Shown piece by piece: positions 22,039 through 32,481 of a stretch of 64,000 bases of DNA. Position numbers and translations under genes: made by a program. A model generated the notes under the pieces. That model searched no databases, was not told where the DNA came from, and saw only the letters and a list, made by a program, of their open reading frames with translations. The first letter of the stretch is position 1. The number at the start of each line of letters is the position of its first letter. Source of the stretch: Chlamydomonas sphaeroides (lineage: Eukaryota > Chlorophyta > Chlorophyceae > Chlamydomonadales > Chlamydomonadaceae); the NCBI GenBank assembly GCA_001662425.1, contig BDDC01000189.1, forward strand, positions 4,768 to 68,767. Reading direction: 5' to 3'.

Positions 22039-24022
22039 TCACAGCAGGTCCTCCGCCGTGAGGCCGCGCAGCCGCAGGTACGCCTCCTCGCCCAGCAGCT
22101 CGGACCGCAGCCGCCGGACCTGTGCGCGCAGCGCGCCGACGAGCAGGGCAGCAGAGGGGGTCATGAGCGGCCCCAGACACCGGCGGCGCGCGGCGCAGTG
22201 GCGTGCCGCGGCGCAGTAGCGCGCATGCCTGTGCCCGGCCCTGCGCGGTGTCCGTCCCCGCGTGCGGCGATGAGCAGTCCGACCAGCCCGTGCTAGACGG
22301 AGCGCCACAAAACAGGCGCACGTGCGGCAGCTGCCGCTGATTCCGCAGCCCCGCAGGCGCGCGCTGCCCACCTGCTCCGCCGAGGGGTAGGTGATGGCGA
22401 CGTAGCCCTCACGGCACGGCCTGCGGAGGTGGCAGGGCGATGCGGGCAGGGGCTCGGTGGATGGCCCCGGCAAACAGCTCGAGCAGCCCACTGCTTCCCC
22501 CGCCGCATGGAGCATCCCAGCCAAACTCCTTGACTAGGGGACCAGTGCGCTGGCAGGCCATGCACGTAGGGTGCCCCGGGGCCCAGCCCCGGCCCGGGGC
22601 CCAGTCCCGCGCAGGGCCCGGGCCGTCCAGCACTGCCGGCGTCCCATGTCGGTGCAGTACCCAGGTGACGTACCTGTTGTACAGCAGCGCCGGCGTTGAC
22701 GTTAGCCGCTCGTTGACCTCGAGCAGCTGCCCGCCCGCCACGCACCACACGGGCATGCTGCGGGTGTATGGCAGGACGGCAGTGCCGCGGCAGGAGGGGC
22801 GCCCAGTCAGGCCCGCGCGACGAGGCCGAGGAATGCGAGCCTCGGCGCCGCCGCCGCCGCAGCAGCAGCAGCACAGCGTTGGCGTCGCGTGACAAGGGCT
22901 CGAGGGAGTTCAAGACCGCTGCAGCACGCGGCGGCATGGCGGGGCACGCAATGTTGGCGCACACAGCTTGGCCGACGCTGTCATCCATCAGCCGCCAGCC
23001 GCCAGCCGCCAGCCGCCAGCCGCTCGGCACGCTTGGCTGGCCCCTCTGCCCCGTGGCTGGCCGCTCCATTCTACTGGGACTGTATCTGGCCGCTGGCCAG
23101 CAGCGGCGGCGAGGGGCTTCACGCGAGCTGGCGCGTGTCGCCTAGCGGCACTCTGCTGCCTGCAGCCGCCTACCTGGCGCCCCCGGCCGACCGCTCCACT
23201 CGCGCCAGCAGGCTGGTGGCGGCCAGCGAGCCCCATCCACCGCCGCGGCTGCGCTTCTTGTTCTTGGCCGACTGCTGCCGCCCGCCGCCGCCCGCGCCGC
23301 CGGGCCGGTTGCGGGCGGCGCCGGCGTCAAAGTTGATCCGCGCCAGCTGCTCCAGCGGGATGGGCCTGTGTGTCGACGGAGGAACCACCGATGCAGGGAG
23401 CAAGTGCCGGCGTTTCGCGCAGTGCTTTTGCCGGCTGCGGACTAAGCGTGAGAGTTGCGCGCTGTGGGCGGGGTTAGCGGCTGATAGCGGCCGGTCGAAC
23501 TGCCACTCACTCGCCGCCCGGCTGCGGCGTCGACGCCTGTCGCCCGCTGGGGCTTGAGCCCGCCGCCCCGTCGCCAGCGTCTAGGGCGTCGCCGCGCGCT
23601 TCCACCCCTGCGTCGCCGTTCTCTGCGGCCGTAGCTCCATCGCCGTCGGCAGCCTGTCCGGCAGCGCTGCCGCCGTCGTCGGCGCCCGGCTGCGCAGCGG
23701 GCTCTTCCGGGCCATCCTCGTCGGGCGCTGCTGCGACGAGCTCGTCGGGCGCTAAATGGTCGAGCTTCGGGGGCACGTAGCACAGCTGCAGGGGTTTGTA
23801 GCCTGTCGCTAAGCGGTGCGCCGCAATGAGGACATGCGATGGCGCGAGACCGATGACAGCGAGGCCGTTCGGCGCTATGAAGATGTACTGGTCGTGTCTT
23901 GACTTGCCCTGGATGTCTACTGCGAAGAGTCGGGTGTACTTCTGCTCAACGAATGTCTGCGGTCGCGGCGGCAGCAATTCGGGGTGTGCTAGCCAGTCGT
24001 TGGGCGCAAGCTGCGATGCCAT
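22039..24022 (-). CDS. ABITRAM (FAM206/Simiate) family protein
   Basis: Homologue of the animal actin-binding transcription modulator family, by pattern as I recall it. Five exons join in phase to 305 aa: 23511-24022, 23174-23365, 22674-22757, 22372-22420 and 22039-22119. Family landmarks appear in order: FVEQKYTRLFAVDIQGK near the N-terminus, then GLAVIGLAPSH, then GGQLLEVNERL, and EGYVAITYPSAEQ near the C-terminus. Between the first and second blocks sit an acidic Asp/Glu/Ala-rich insert (about residues 105-170) and a basic NKKRSRGGG stretch, both larger than in the animal proteins. The start at 24022 is the Met nearest the conserved block; a Met at about 24090 in the same frame would add 23 residues. 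The role in algae is unknown; in animals it is linked to nuclear speckles and actin. Confidence 0.8.
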
Positions 24023-24559
24023 GTCGCAAACACGTAGCTGTAAAATCCCTTTGCCGGTTTGGGCAGCTACCAGGGATGGCGGGGCCATGCAAGCACCCGT
24101 GCCAACCTCCGTCAACCCCGCCCACGTTCCCGGCAAACGCCGGCATCTCTCGTTTCTCTCCTTCCTGCGACGCGGAAATACCGCTCTGACAGTATGCCCT
24201 CTCCTCTCCCTCACCGCGACAAGCGCACCGTGTCATAGCAAACACACCGGCGAGCCTCTCCTCACCAATACCCGACACCGCACCGACTGCAAACATCGAG
24301 CCATGCCACACAACCTCGACGAGCCCGCCAACCGAGCACGCGCTGCCCTCTGGGCCCCCCGCCAACCCAGCAGTCCAGCGCCAACATACACACCGAGCCA
24401 TGAAACTGTGATGAAACAAGAGGGTTGGATGGTGTCCCACAAACGAGGAATGCAACCCGAAAACGTGTAGAACAACAACCCTAACCCCGTGCGCTGAACC
24501 CAGCTTCTCCGGGGTCATGAGAGCACATGGCCTGCAGCGCCAGGCTGCAGGCCACGCGC
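24023..24559. other. Spacer between two minus-strand genes
   Basis: Lies downstream of the minus-strand protease stop codon and upstream of ABITRAM. It should hold the protease 3' UTR and the ABITRAM promoter. It is pyrimidine-rich on the plus strand. No coding exon seen. Confidence 0.4.
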
Positions 24560-27500
24560 TCAGCCCATAATGCTGTGAACGTCGGCCGGCGGCGGCTCCC
24601 ACACCACCTCGCCCCCCGGCGCCGACTGCGGCAGCCGCGACTCCTCAAACCCAAAGGCGTTGACCTCGCCGTCGCCGTCGCCGTCGCCCGCTTGCCCAGC
24701 GCGCACGCAGGTCGCAACCACATTGACATCCGGATTGAGGGAAGCCTGGAAGTTGCTCCCCTGCGCAGCGTCAGCGGCAGCGGTCGGGAGCGTGAGCAGG
24801 CACACTGGAAAGGCCCTGCACCGCTGTGCCTTGCAGGGGCCTCGGCAATGCCTGGCGGGCTCTGTGGTGCCAGCGCTGTCGCGTGCGGGACATGGACTTC
24901 GGCCGGTCGGCGTGGCGAGGTCCCCCCGACTCCGGCGTGCCCCGACCGCACCAGGAACAGCCAGCTCAGCTGCACGCAGCGGCCGCTGGCGGTGAGGGTG
25001 AAGAAGGTGCAGGCGGGGTCGGCATAGCAGCGCGCCGCGCAGCCGGCGGGCGTGGCCTGGTAGGCGGGTGCGAGCAGCAGACCCGGCAGCAGCGTGTGTC
25101 GCAGGCACAGCCAGGGGCCTGCGGGTTGGGCGGGCTGGGCGTCACACAGAATCGTGGAGGCCTGATGGCCTGAGTTCAATGTCACGACTCGACACACGTC
25201 GGCTCGGCGCCCCAGCGCGGTCATCCAGCAGCAACAAACGCCATACCCCGACGTGACGCACGACACAAAAGCCGCGGTGCGCTTGTCCGCAGCGCGTCGG
25301 ACCGCACCGATGTACACACGCATGCGGCACGACGCGCCACCCAACCCGACCGATCCCCCCACCGTTGTTGGGTGCCGCCAGGCAGGAGGCGTTGACCTGC
25401 TCGCTGTAGCCGTTGCCGGCCCCCAGCAGCGCGCCCGACCGCAGCTCGCACTCGTGCTCGCCGCCGCGCCACAGCCCGACCTCGCAGCCGGGCGCGGCCA
25501 CACAGGCGGCCTGGCAGGCTGCGGCCGAGTCCACACCCGACACGGTGCCCATGAGCGTGCCGGCGATCTGCACGAACGAGTGGCAGCCGTTGGCGCCCTG
25601 CGGCGGGTCTGCGGCGGGGCAGAAGCAGCGTGCGGCAAGGGAAGGAGAGTGTGGGCCTGGACGGGTCCGTGCAGTCAGTGGGGTGGATAATTGACATGCA
25701 ACTTCACAGGGCGTAGCGGGCACGGACGAGCCGTGCAGCCTTGATGCGTTGCAGCCAATCCCACTATACTCTGATTTCCACACTGGATCTTTATTGCAAG
25801 CTTACCCCAGGGCCGGGGCCAGCCGGACACCCTCTCACCCTCCGTGCCGTCGTCGCCCTCCGAGGCGTCCTCGTAGCTCCCGTCCCACTCTGGCGGCGGC
25901 GGCGGCCAGGTGGCGGCGTACTCTGGCGGCGGTTCATCTGGTGGAGGAGGGGAGGGGGCCCAGCACGCGGGTTGTGTGTGTGTCAGCGAGGTCTTGCGTG
26001 CACAACGCGCCGCAAGCAATCCTGCAGCCGTGCATAAAGGTAGTGGCAAGCAAACGGCTCACCGCCATAGTCGGCATTGTATGGGTCTGGAGGCGGCGCC
26101 ACGTACCCTGCGCGAAAGCGCAAGGGCAACCCCAGCAGCCACGGGGATAACGGGGCAGCTGGACGGTGCAGGAGCGCCCGGCGGGAGCTACCAGCGCAGC
26201 GCGGCTTGATGGCGGTGGCGGGCAGCGGACGGCCGCGTGTGACAGCGTGTGGCTAGCGGCGGCGCACGCCTGGCTTACCTGGGTGGAACGGCGGCGGCGG
26301 CGGCGGGCTGGGCGGCGGCGACGGCGAGGGCGGCGAGGGCGGGCGCGGCGGCGGCGGCGGGTCGCGCAGGCCCTGCGGCGGGCACTCCGTGGCCGAGGCG
26401 GCGTAGCGGCACAGGCGCACGAGCATGTAGGTGCCGTTCTCGCGGTACACTGCGGGGGGAGGAGCGAGGGGGGGTGCAGGCAGGCGCGCTGGCCACACAC
26501 CACGGGACGCGAGGCATGCGCGCCAGCGGGCCGCGCTGCGTCACCCTCACGGCAGCGGGCCAGCGGTCCGGGTCCCGTCACCGAAGTCGGCAGCAGCACG
26601 GGCGCGCATCTGAAGCGGTGCGGTTGGCAAACCGGGGCAAACCGGGGCGGCGCCGAACGGCGGCGCCGGCTGTGCTCACCTCCTGCTCGCACCAGCAGGC
26701 GCAGCTGTGGTAGGTCGTAGGTGCTTCGCTCGCCCATGTCGCCCGCCAGCAGGTTGGAGTACGAGTCGCCCGTGGCGTTGCGCTGCTCGTTGTCCACGGC
26801 CGCATCCACGTCGTGGACGCTGACCTGTACGGCAGCGATGCGTACGGCAGCGGTGTACTGCAAAGAAGCACGCGGAGACGCCCGCGCCCGTCCCCCGTCC
26901 TGCACTCCGCCGAGTCGCAGAGTTGTCAGCGCTTGTACGGCCCTGGGCTCTTCGAGGGCTGATACTTCAATGGATAGGGCCTCGTGCTGTCGCGCCTGCT
27001 TGCCTTGCGGTGGGCCCTGGAGGAAAGGTCCTTGTCGCCGCCGCCACGGGCTCGGTACGACACGTACACATTCCTGGCGGCGCACGGCAGGTGGTAGGCA
27101 GGCAGGAAGGATTGGAAGGCAGTGACGGCCAGGCCAAGGCTTGGGCACCTCCAGCAGGGCAGCGAGCGGCTGCACAGCATCGCATTGACAACCAAAACCC
27201 GCCATCGATGGCCATGCGCCATCGCCAAGCGCCTCACTCACTTCGAGAAGGGCGACGTGTCGTAATCCGGCAGCCAGTCGGGCTTGATGCGAATGTAGCT
27301 GCGGCGAGCGCGAGGAGCGGCGACAGCTGGAGTCACGGCGCTTGATGCGGCCCCGGCACGCCACGGCCGGCGCCCTCAATGCCTGCCCTCAACCCAGCCC
27401 GGTGCCTCTCGAAGCTGTCACGCGTGGGGTCCCTCGTGGTGCCGCCCGGATCTGTCACCCAATGTCGAGTCAGCGCCTCGCGCTCCGGTCCCAGCCCGCC

Positions 27501-30500
27501 GCCCCTTGCGACCACTCACGTGCCGTTGGACGTGAGGTACGTGGCGGGGATGGTGTAGGTGAGCCATGTGCCGGTGGTGTTAAGGCCCCAGGTCCCATTG
27601 AGCTCCACTAAGGGCGAGGCCCAGCCCAGGCGCCACAGCTCGGGCGCCGAGGGGCACGAGTCGCCCGAGCCCATGCTGCGGCACAAGGCACGCGAGGAGG
27701 AGGGCGGGGGCAACATGGTGGCGGTAAGAGGCGGGAGGCATGGCAAAGGCGGGCGCTACACAGCCCGCCCATGATCCGCAGCTGGGCGCGATCGGCATCA
27801 CGCCAGGGGTCGGGGCGAGGCACATGGGGCTGCCGGGGGCCCGCGCCCCCGTCAAATCCCATCATCACCCTCAGCACACCAGCCTCAGGACACGCGGGCC
27901 CCACGGCAGATAGGCTCGAGCCCACTGCCACATATGCTTGCAGACCGTAATGCGCGCACGTGCTGCGCACCAGGACAGGCCAGGATGCCCTTCAGGCGCA
28001 CCCACCTGGTAGTGTAGTCGCCGTAGCCGCCTCGCGCGCCGTCCGACTGGCCGTGGTACAGCCCCTGCGCCACAGCAATGAGGACAAGGCACGTGGACGC
28101 CACGTGGGTCCCGGCACGCGGCAGTGGTGGCCTGATTGCGCTCGGTGCAAGTGGCGGCCCCAACGCTCGACGTCCAAACGCACACCGCCGCAGGCCGCAC
28201 ACGCGGTCTGCGTCGCTACACGGCTGGTGTGCTCTGAGGTAGGTTGGGGCTATGTGACAACAGCGCCGGTGCCAGCACTGCGAGCCACCGTGCGGAACTG
28301 ACCACGGTGTGCAGCATCTCCATCAGCACAATGCTCTTTTCAAAGATGACCTGCAGTTGGCGGTTTGCGGATGCGAGGTGGGCAGACGTGAGCAGAGGCG
28401 GCATCACGTCCCTTCCGGCACAGGGCAGCTCGGATGCAGCGCGACCGCACACTCGTCGCCCGCGGCTGGCTGGCGAGCACTAGCTTGCGGCCGGAAATGC
28501 GGCACGGCACTCACGTGCGACTTGTAGAAGGTGTTTGGCTGCGTGAAGAAGCCCATGCCGGACCACATGTTGACGCCAGACGAGGCCTGCACGGCAGCAC
28601 CCGCGGAGGGGCAGTTACGGTGGGCGACAGCAGCGCGCTATCTCATCCCAGCGTATTCGCCTACAGCTCCGGACACAAGCATAAGCACACACACAAACTC
28701 CAACAAGCCAATCCCCCAGGGCGTCGCGTGTTGGGTATATGTTGATTATTATGAACACACACACGAACCCGGCGCAGGCGCGCAGGCGCAGCGTGGGGCC
28801 CCATCCGCCAGGGGCCGCCAGGTACCATCCCCGACCCGGCCGCAACATCCCCACCGCACTAAAACGCGCACCTTGCAGCTGGGGATGTCGGGCGGGAAGA
28901 CCAGCGCAAAGTGGCTAAAGCTTCTGATGCTGTCCGGCCCGCCCGGCAGCAGCGGCGCGGCGGCGGCCTTGGCGGCCTCCATGGCGCTCGAAAGGCGGCT
29001 GGGGTCGCAGCCCATGGCGGCGCCGCATGGCATGGTCACCGTCACCACCTGTGTGCCGGAGAGGGCGAGGCGCCGAGCGCACGGCGACTGCGTGTGGGCC
29101 CAACAGCGCCCGGGCGAGCCCAGCGTCCCAGCGCCACGCCCAGCGCACTAGCGAGTTGAGCACCCCGCTGATCCCAGTGAGCCACTGACCCCAGCGTCCC
29201 GGTCACCACGCCCGGGGTGCTAGGCCGCATGGGGCCGCATGGGGTCGCGCGGCTGCAAGGGTGACGCCCTGGGGGCCGCGCGAGCATGGGCGCCTCCGAG
29301 ACGCGGCGGCGGGGCGTATGCCAGACGCGGCCGGCGCAGCGCGCGGGTGCTGCGCGGCAGCGCCGTACCTGGGTGGCCTGCTCGTCGTACATCATGCGGC
29401 CGTACGAGCAGTTGGTGAGAAACTCGTTGTGGCCGCCGGGGCCGAAGAACGCCTGCCGTACCTCCGCGTCCTACACACGAGAGAGGGGTGCGTCACACTG
29501 CGCCACGGGCCGCCGGGTCACACACGGCAACGATGCGGCCCGCGGCCCGCAGTCGGTTCAGTACGGCGTGTCGTGAACGGGCGCGTGCTCGGGCGCGTCC
29601 AAGCCCTCGGCACAACCCACCGTGCTGTTGGCGGGGTACTCGCAGCCGCCGCCGCTGACGCGCAGCAGCAGCACCAGCAGCCGCAGCGCTACGCCCGCCG
29701 AGCGCTGCGCGACGGTCGCCTGCGCGGCCGTGACGTCCCAAGTGCGGCTGCAGCGGCTGGGCTCGTCCGCGGTGCGCCGCGGCGCCAGCTGGCAGCTCTG
29801 GTCGGGCGGGTGATTGAGGTTTTGGCACGGCGCGAATAGATGGGCCGCTTGAGCTGGCGCGCTAGCAGCGGGGCGACTGAGAATGCGAGCCCCGACCCGC
29901 AAGCTGGTTCAATGCTGATGCGGTCAAGTGCCGAGACAGAGTCCCATCCGTACCAGCTGTACGGTCGAGCCGGGCGCGTACGGCACGTAGTCGCTGTCGT
30001 ACGGCTGCTCAGGCAGGATGTAGGTGTCGGAGCCCGCAAACAGCACCCACTCGACCCGGTTGTGCGAGTCGAGCGCCGACACGACGCCCTGTGAGCAAGG
30101 CACGAGGGTGGCGGCCGGGCAGGTGCACAGGGCCTGGCTGGGGGCTACCGGTGCGCCTGACCACGGAGTCGTGAGGACTAGGCTGCGGAAGCGGCGCGAC
30201 CAGGCGTGGGCCCCGCCAGCCGCTGGCGCGCCGGGTGGAGGTCGGCGGCCGGTTGCGTTGCCCTGGGTGATTGATCCCCTTGGGGGCCTCATTGACGACG
30301 AGCAGCGAAAGCGCTCGCGTGCATTGGGTGGCCAGCCCAGCCCAGCCCAGCCCAGCCCAGCCCAGCCCAGCCCAGCCCAGCCCAGCCCAGCCCAGCCCAG
30401 CCCACCTGCAGAGTCACAGGCTCAGTCATATCCCGGCTGGCGGACGTAGGCGGCGGCAGCGAGGGTGGTGGTTGCGAGGGCGGCGTCGGCAAGGGCGGTG

Positions 30501-31041
30501 GCGGAGAAAGGGGCGGCCGCACTAGTGGCTGTAGGGCCGGCGGCAGGGCGAGCGCGGGCTGTGCCGGTGGCGGGGAGGTTGGGGGCGGGGAGAGCAGCAC
30601 CCGTCCTGGCGGCTGCGAAGCCGGAGGCGGCGGCTGGGCCCTCGTGCCGAGCGGCGGCGGCCGGGCCCTCGGCGGGGGCCGGCGCAGCAGGATGCGCAGA
30701 GCGCCATCGACCATGGCGTCAGTGCCTGCAGCATAGGATCGGTTTGAGGCAAGGGCAAGGCAGCGCCGACTTTGTGACAGGTTGGATCAAAGTGGCTCGA
30801 GGGCAGGAGGGACCGCGCCGGGCGGTCGCTTGGAGGCTCGGTGGGTGACACGTAAGGTGACATGTTGGAAGATGGGGGGACTGCGCAGGACGAGCGGCGA
30901 GCGTGTGTTTGGTCCGGGCACACCTGGTGCAAAGTATATGATGCATAGCAGAAGCATCGCCAAGAAAGCTGAGGCTGCGCTGGGCACCTGGCATGCGGGC
31001 CGGGTGCATGCGGCGGAGGTTGGCCGAAATTCGGGCGCCAT
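24560..31041 (-). CDS. Gametolysin-like metalloproteinase (peptidase M11) with Pro-rich stalk and two PAN/apple-like modules
   Basis: Secreted cell-wall (extracellular matrix) protease relative. Nineteen exons join in phase to 854 aa. In order: signal peptide (about residues 1-40), Pro-rich segment (40-130), N-terminal domain, and the zinc site M377-E-x-x-H381-x-x-G384-x-x-H387 split between exons 28303-28350 and 28006-28064. The Met-turn exon 27520-27675 follows (MGSGDSC, PSAPELWRLGW). Then come a beta-rich part, a PPSPPSPSPPPSPP stalk (26279-26449), short linkers (26063-26107, 25839-25937), PAN module 1 (25363-25608), PAN module 2 (24952-25118) and an acidic C-terminus. The first zinc ligand, His in metzincins and Gln in gametolysin and Volvox VMPs, is Met here. 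The exon 27004-27073 has a GC donor (AAG|GCAAGC). Paralogue at 32482-39107. The family and exon chain are solid; activity is unknown. Confidence 0.88.
30335..30404. repeat. CCCAG pentanucleotide array, about 14 copies
   Basis: A perfect array in the intron next to the donor of the Pro-rich exon 30406-30725 of the minus-strand protease. On the coding strand the unit reads CTGGG and starts just after the GTGGGC donor. Seen directly. Confidence 0.92.
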
Positions 31042-32481
31042 GCCGCCGCCGGCTACCACGTTGCACCCTCTGACGTGAGGGGCACCCTGTCATGGCGCCA
31101 TATGTCACGGGAGGCGTGCCGGGGTGAGGTCAATCAAGAACTTTTGATATTGGCGACGTCGAGACTGTAGCTGGCCCGCATGATTCGTGTTGGACTTGGC
31201 CAACACAGCAGGGGCACTTGCGCGCACCTTCACTACCAGCAACTTGCTTGTGTTCTACGCTTCATACTGGTGCTGCCTTCCGCAAGTGACGCAGATGGCG
31301 CGCCGTTGGTAAGCGCCGGCTTGCGCGCCGGACAACCCCGCTGCTAATTGCACAACATGCCTAGAAAATTGGAGTTGCTCAGGCAAGTTGCAAGCAGGCA
31401 GTTGGGTAGGTCTCTTGCACCTAGCGAACGAAGGACGCTGTGTTACTGCGCTGTACACGCATGAAGGCAAGAGAACGCTTGCACAAGCGAGAGTAGCGAG
31501 TGTTTGCGTATCGCTTCAGTTGGTGGGCGGCAGCTACCCAAGGGAGAACACGGCCTGGCCCCGCCCCCGCACCATCCCCGCCTCGCACGGCCTCGCTGAC
31601 CGCAGCCTCGTTATGCGGCATGCAATACAAGTTACGGAATAACAAAGGATATCAAGCGTGTTGCATGTTGCATGCGCCGCCATGGGTGGAGCAAGGGAGA
31701 CTGCGACACGCTGCGACGGACTGCGCTGCCCGTGAACTACGCAGGTACTCCCCTGTACATGTATGTTTGTGGCGTCTGGTATCCTGTCGAAAATCTTATA
31801 AATCACGTGGAAATGCTTGTGGACGGCGCCGAGAACAGGTGACAATAGAGACCCGTGGTCCCCCGGGTCGCGCCCGACATCGCGCATCGGCCGCATTTAC
31901 ACGAACGGGACCCCGCACTGCTGCAAAGGTGGCGACAACAACCGATTACAGTCGTTCCGTATCCTTATCTTGCAATACTGTGACCGAGAAAGTTGTCATC
32001 TTCGTTCGCATCAAGCTGTGCAGCTGTGAGTTGCGCCACACGGCCTGTGTGCTGCTGCCCTCAAGCGTATCTGCAGCTTACCTGGTTAGCTGTTTGGTGA
32101 ACGCCTCACGCGTGACAACACACGGGAGAGCGAGGGTACGCTTAGCGTCCAGACGAGCATCCAGAATTGTGATAACTCCATCTTACAGCTGTTGATGCGC
32201 AAGCAGCCTGAGCACCTGGCGGGCTGTGCAGCCTGCATGGCAACTGCGCCCGCGCCAGCTGCGCGTACCTCTTGCGCGATGACCTCCGAGCAGCACCGTT
32301 AGTTCAATAGCACGAAGCGTGCTCATCTTGGTTCTTGTCGCGGCATGTGTCGGGCGACTAACCACTCGGCGTGTGGCCCGCTGCCACCCCCGCTCTTCCG
32401 CAGCAGCCCCTGGCAGCAGCCCCTGGCAGCAGCCCCTGGCAGCAGCCCCTGGCAGCAGCCCGGCGAAGGCCGCTCGGCGCC
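31042..32481. promoter_or_regulatory. Divergent spacer between the two metalloproteinase genes
   Basis: Both proteases start at the edges of this 1.44-kb stretch and run outward, so it should hold both promoters. It is less GC-rich than the genes. A TATAAAT followed at once by CACGTG lies near 31796. A 13-bp array sits just before the plus-strand start. I see no coding exon. Shared regulation is inference. Confidence 0.5.
32401..32461. repeat. 13-bp tandem array in the 5' UTR of the plus-strand protease
   Basis: Unit CAGCAGCCCCTGG, four perfect copies plus a partial one, ending 20 bp before the predicted start codon. It is likely transcribed as 5' UTR. Confidence 0.9.

Noticed and set aside
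25934..27379. 481-aa minus-strand ORF
   Set aside because: Mostly intron read-through in the minus-strand protease; the true exons here are in another frame and show the paralogue's exon pattern.
31790..31806. TATAAAT next to CACGTG as the promoter of the plus-strand protease
   Set aside because: It lies almost 700 bp from the start codon and could equally be chance in a less GC-rich spacer, so it is only mentioned in the spacer entry.
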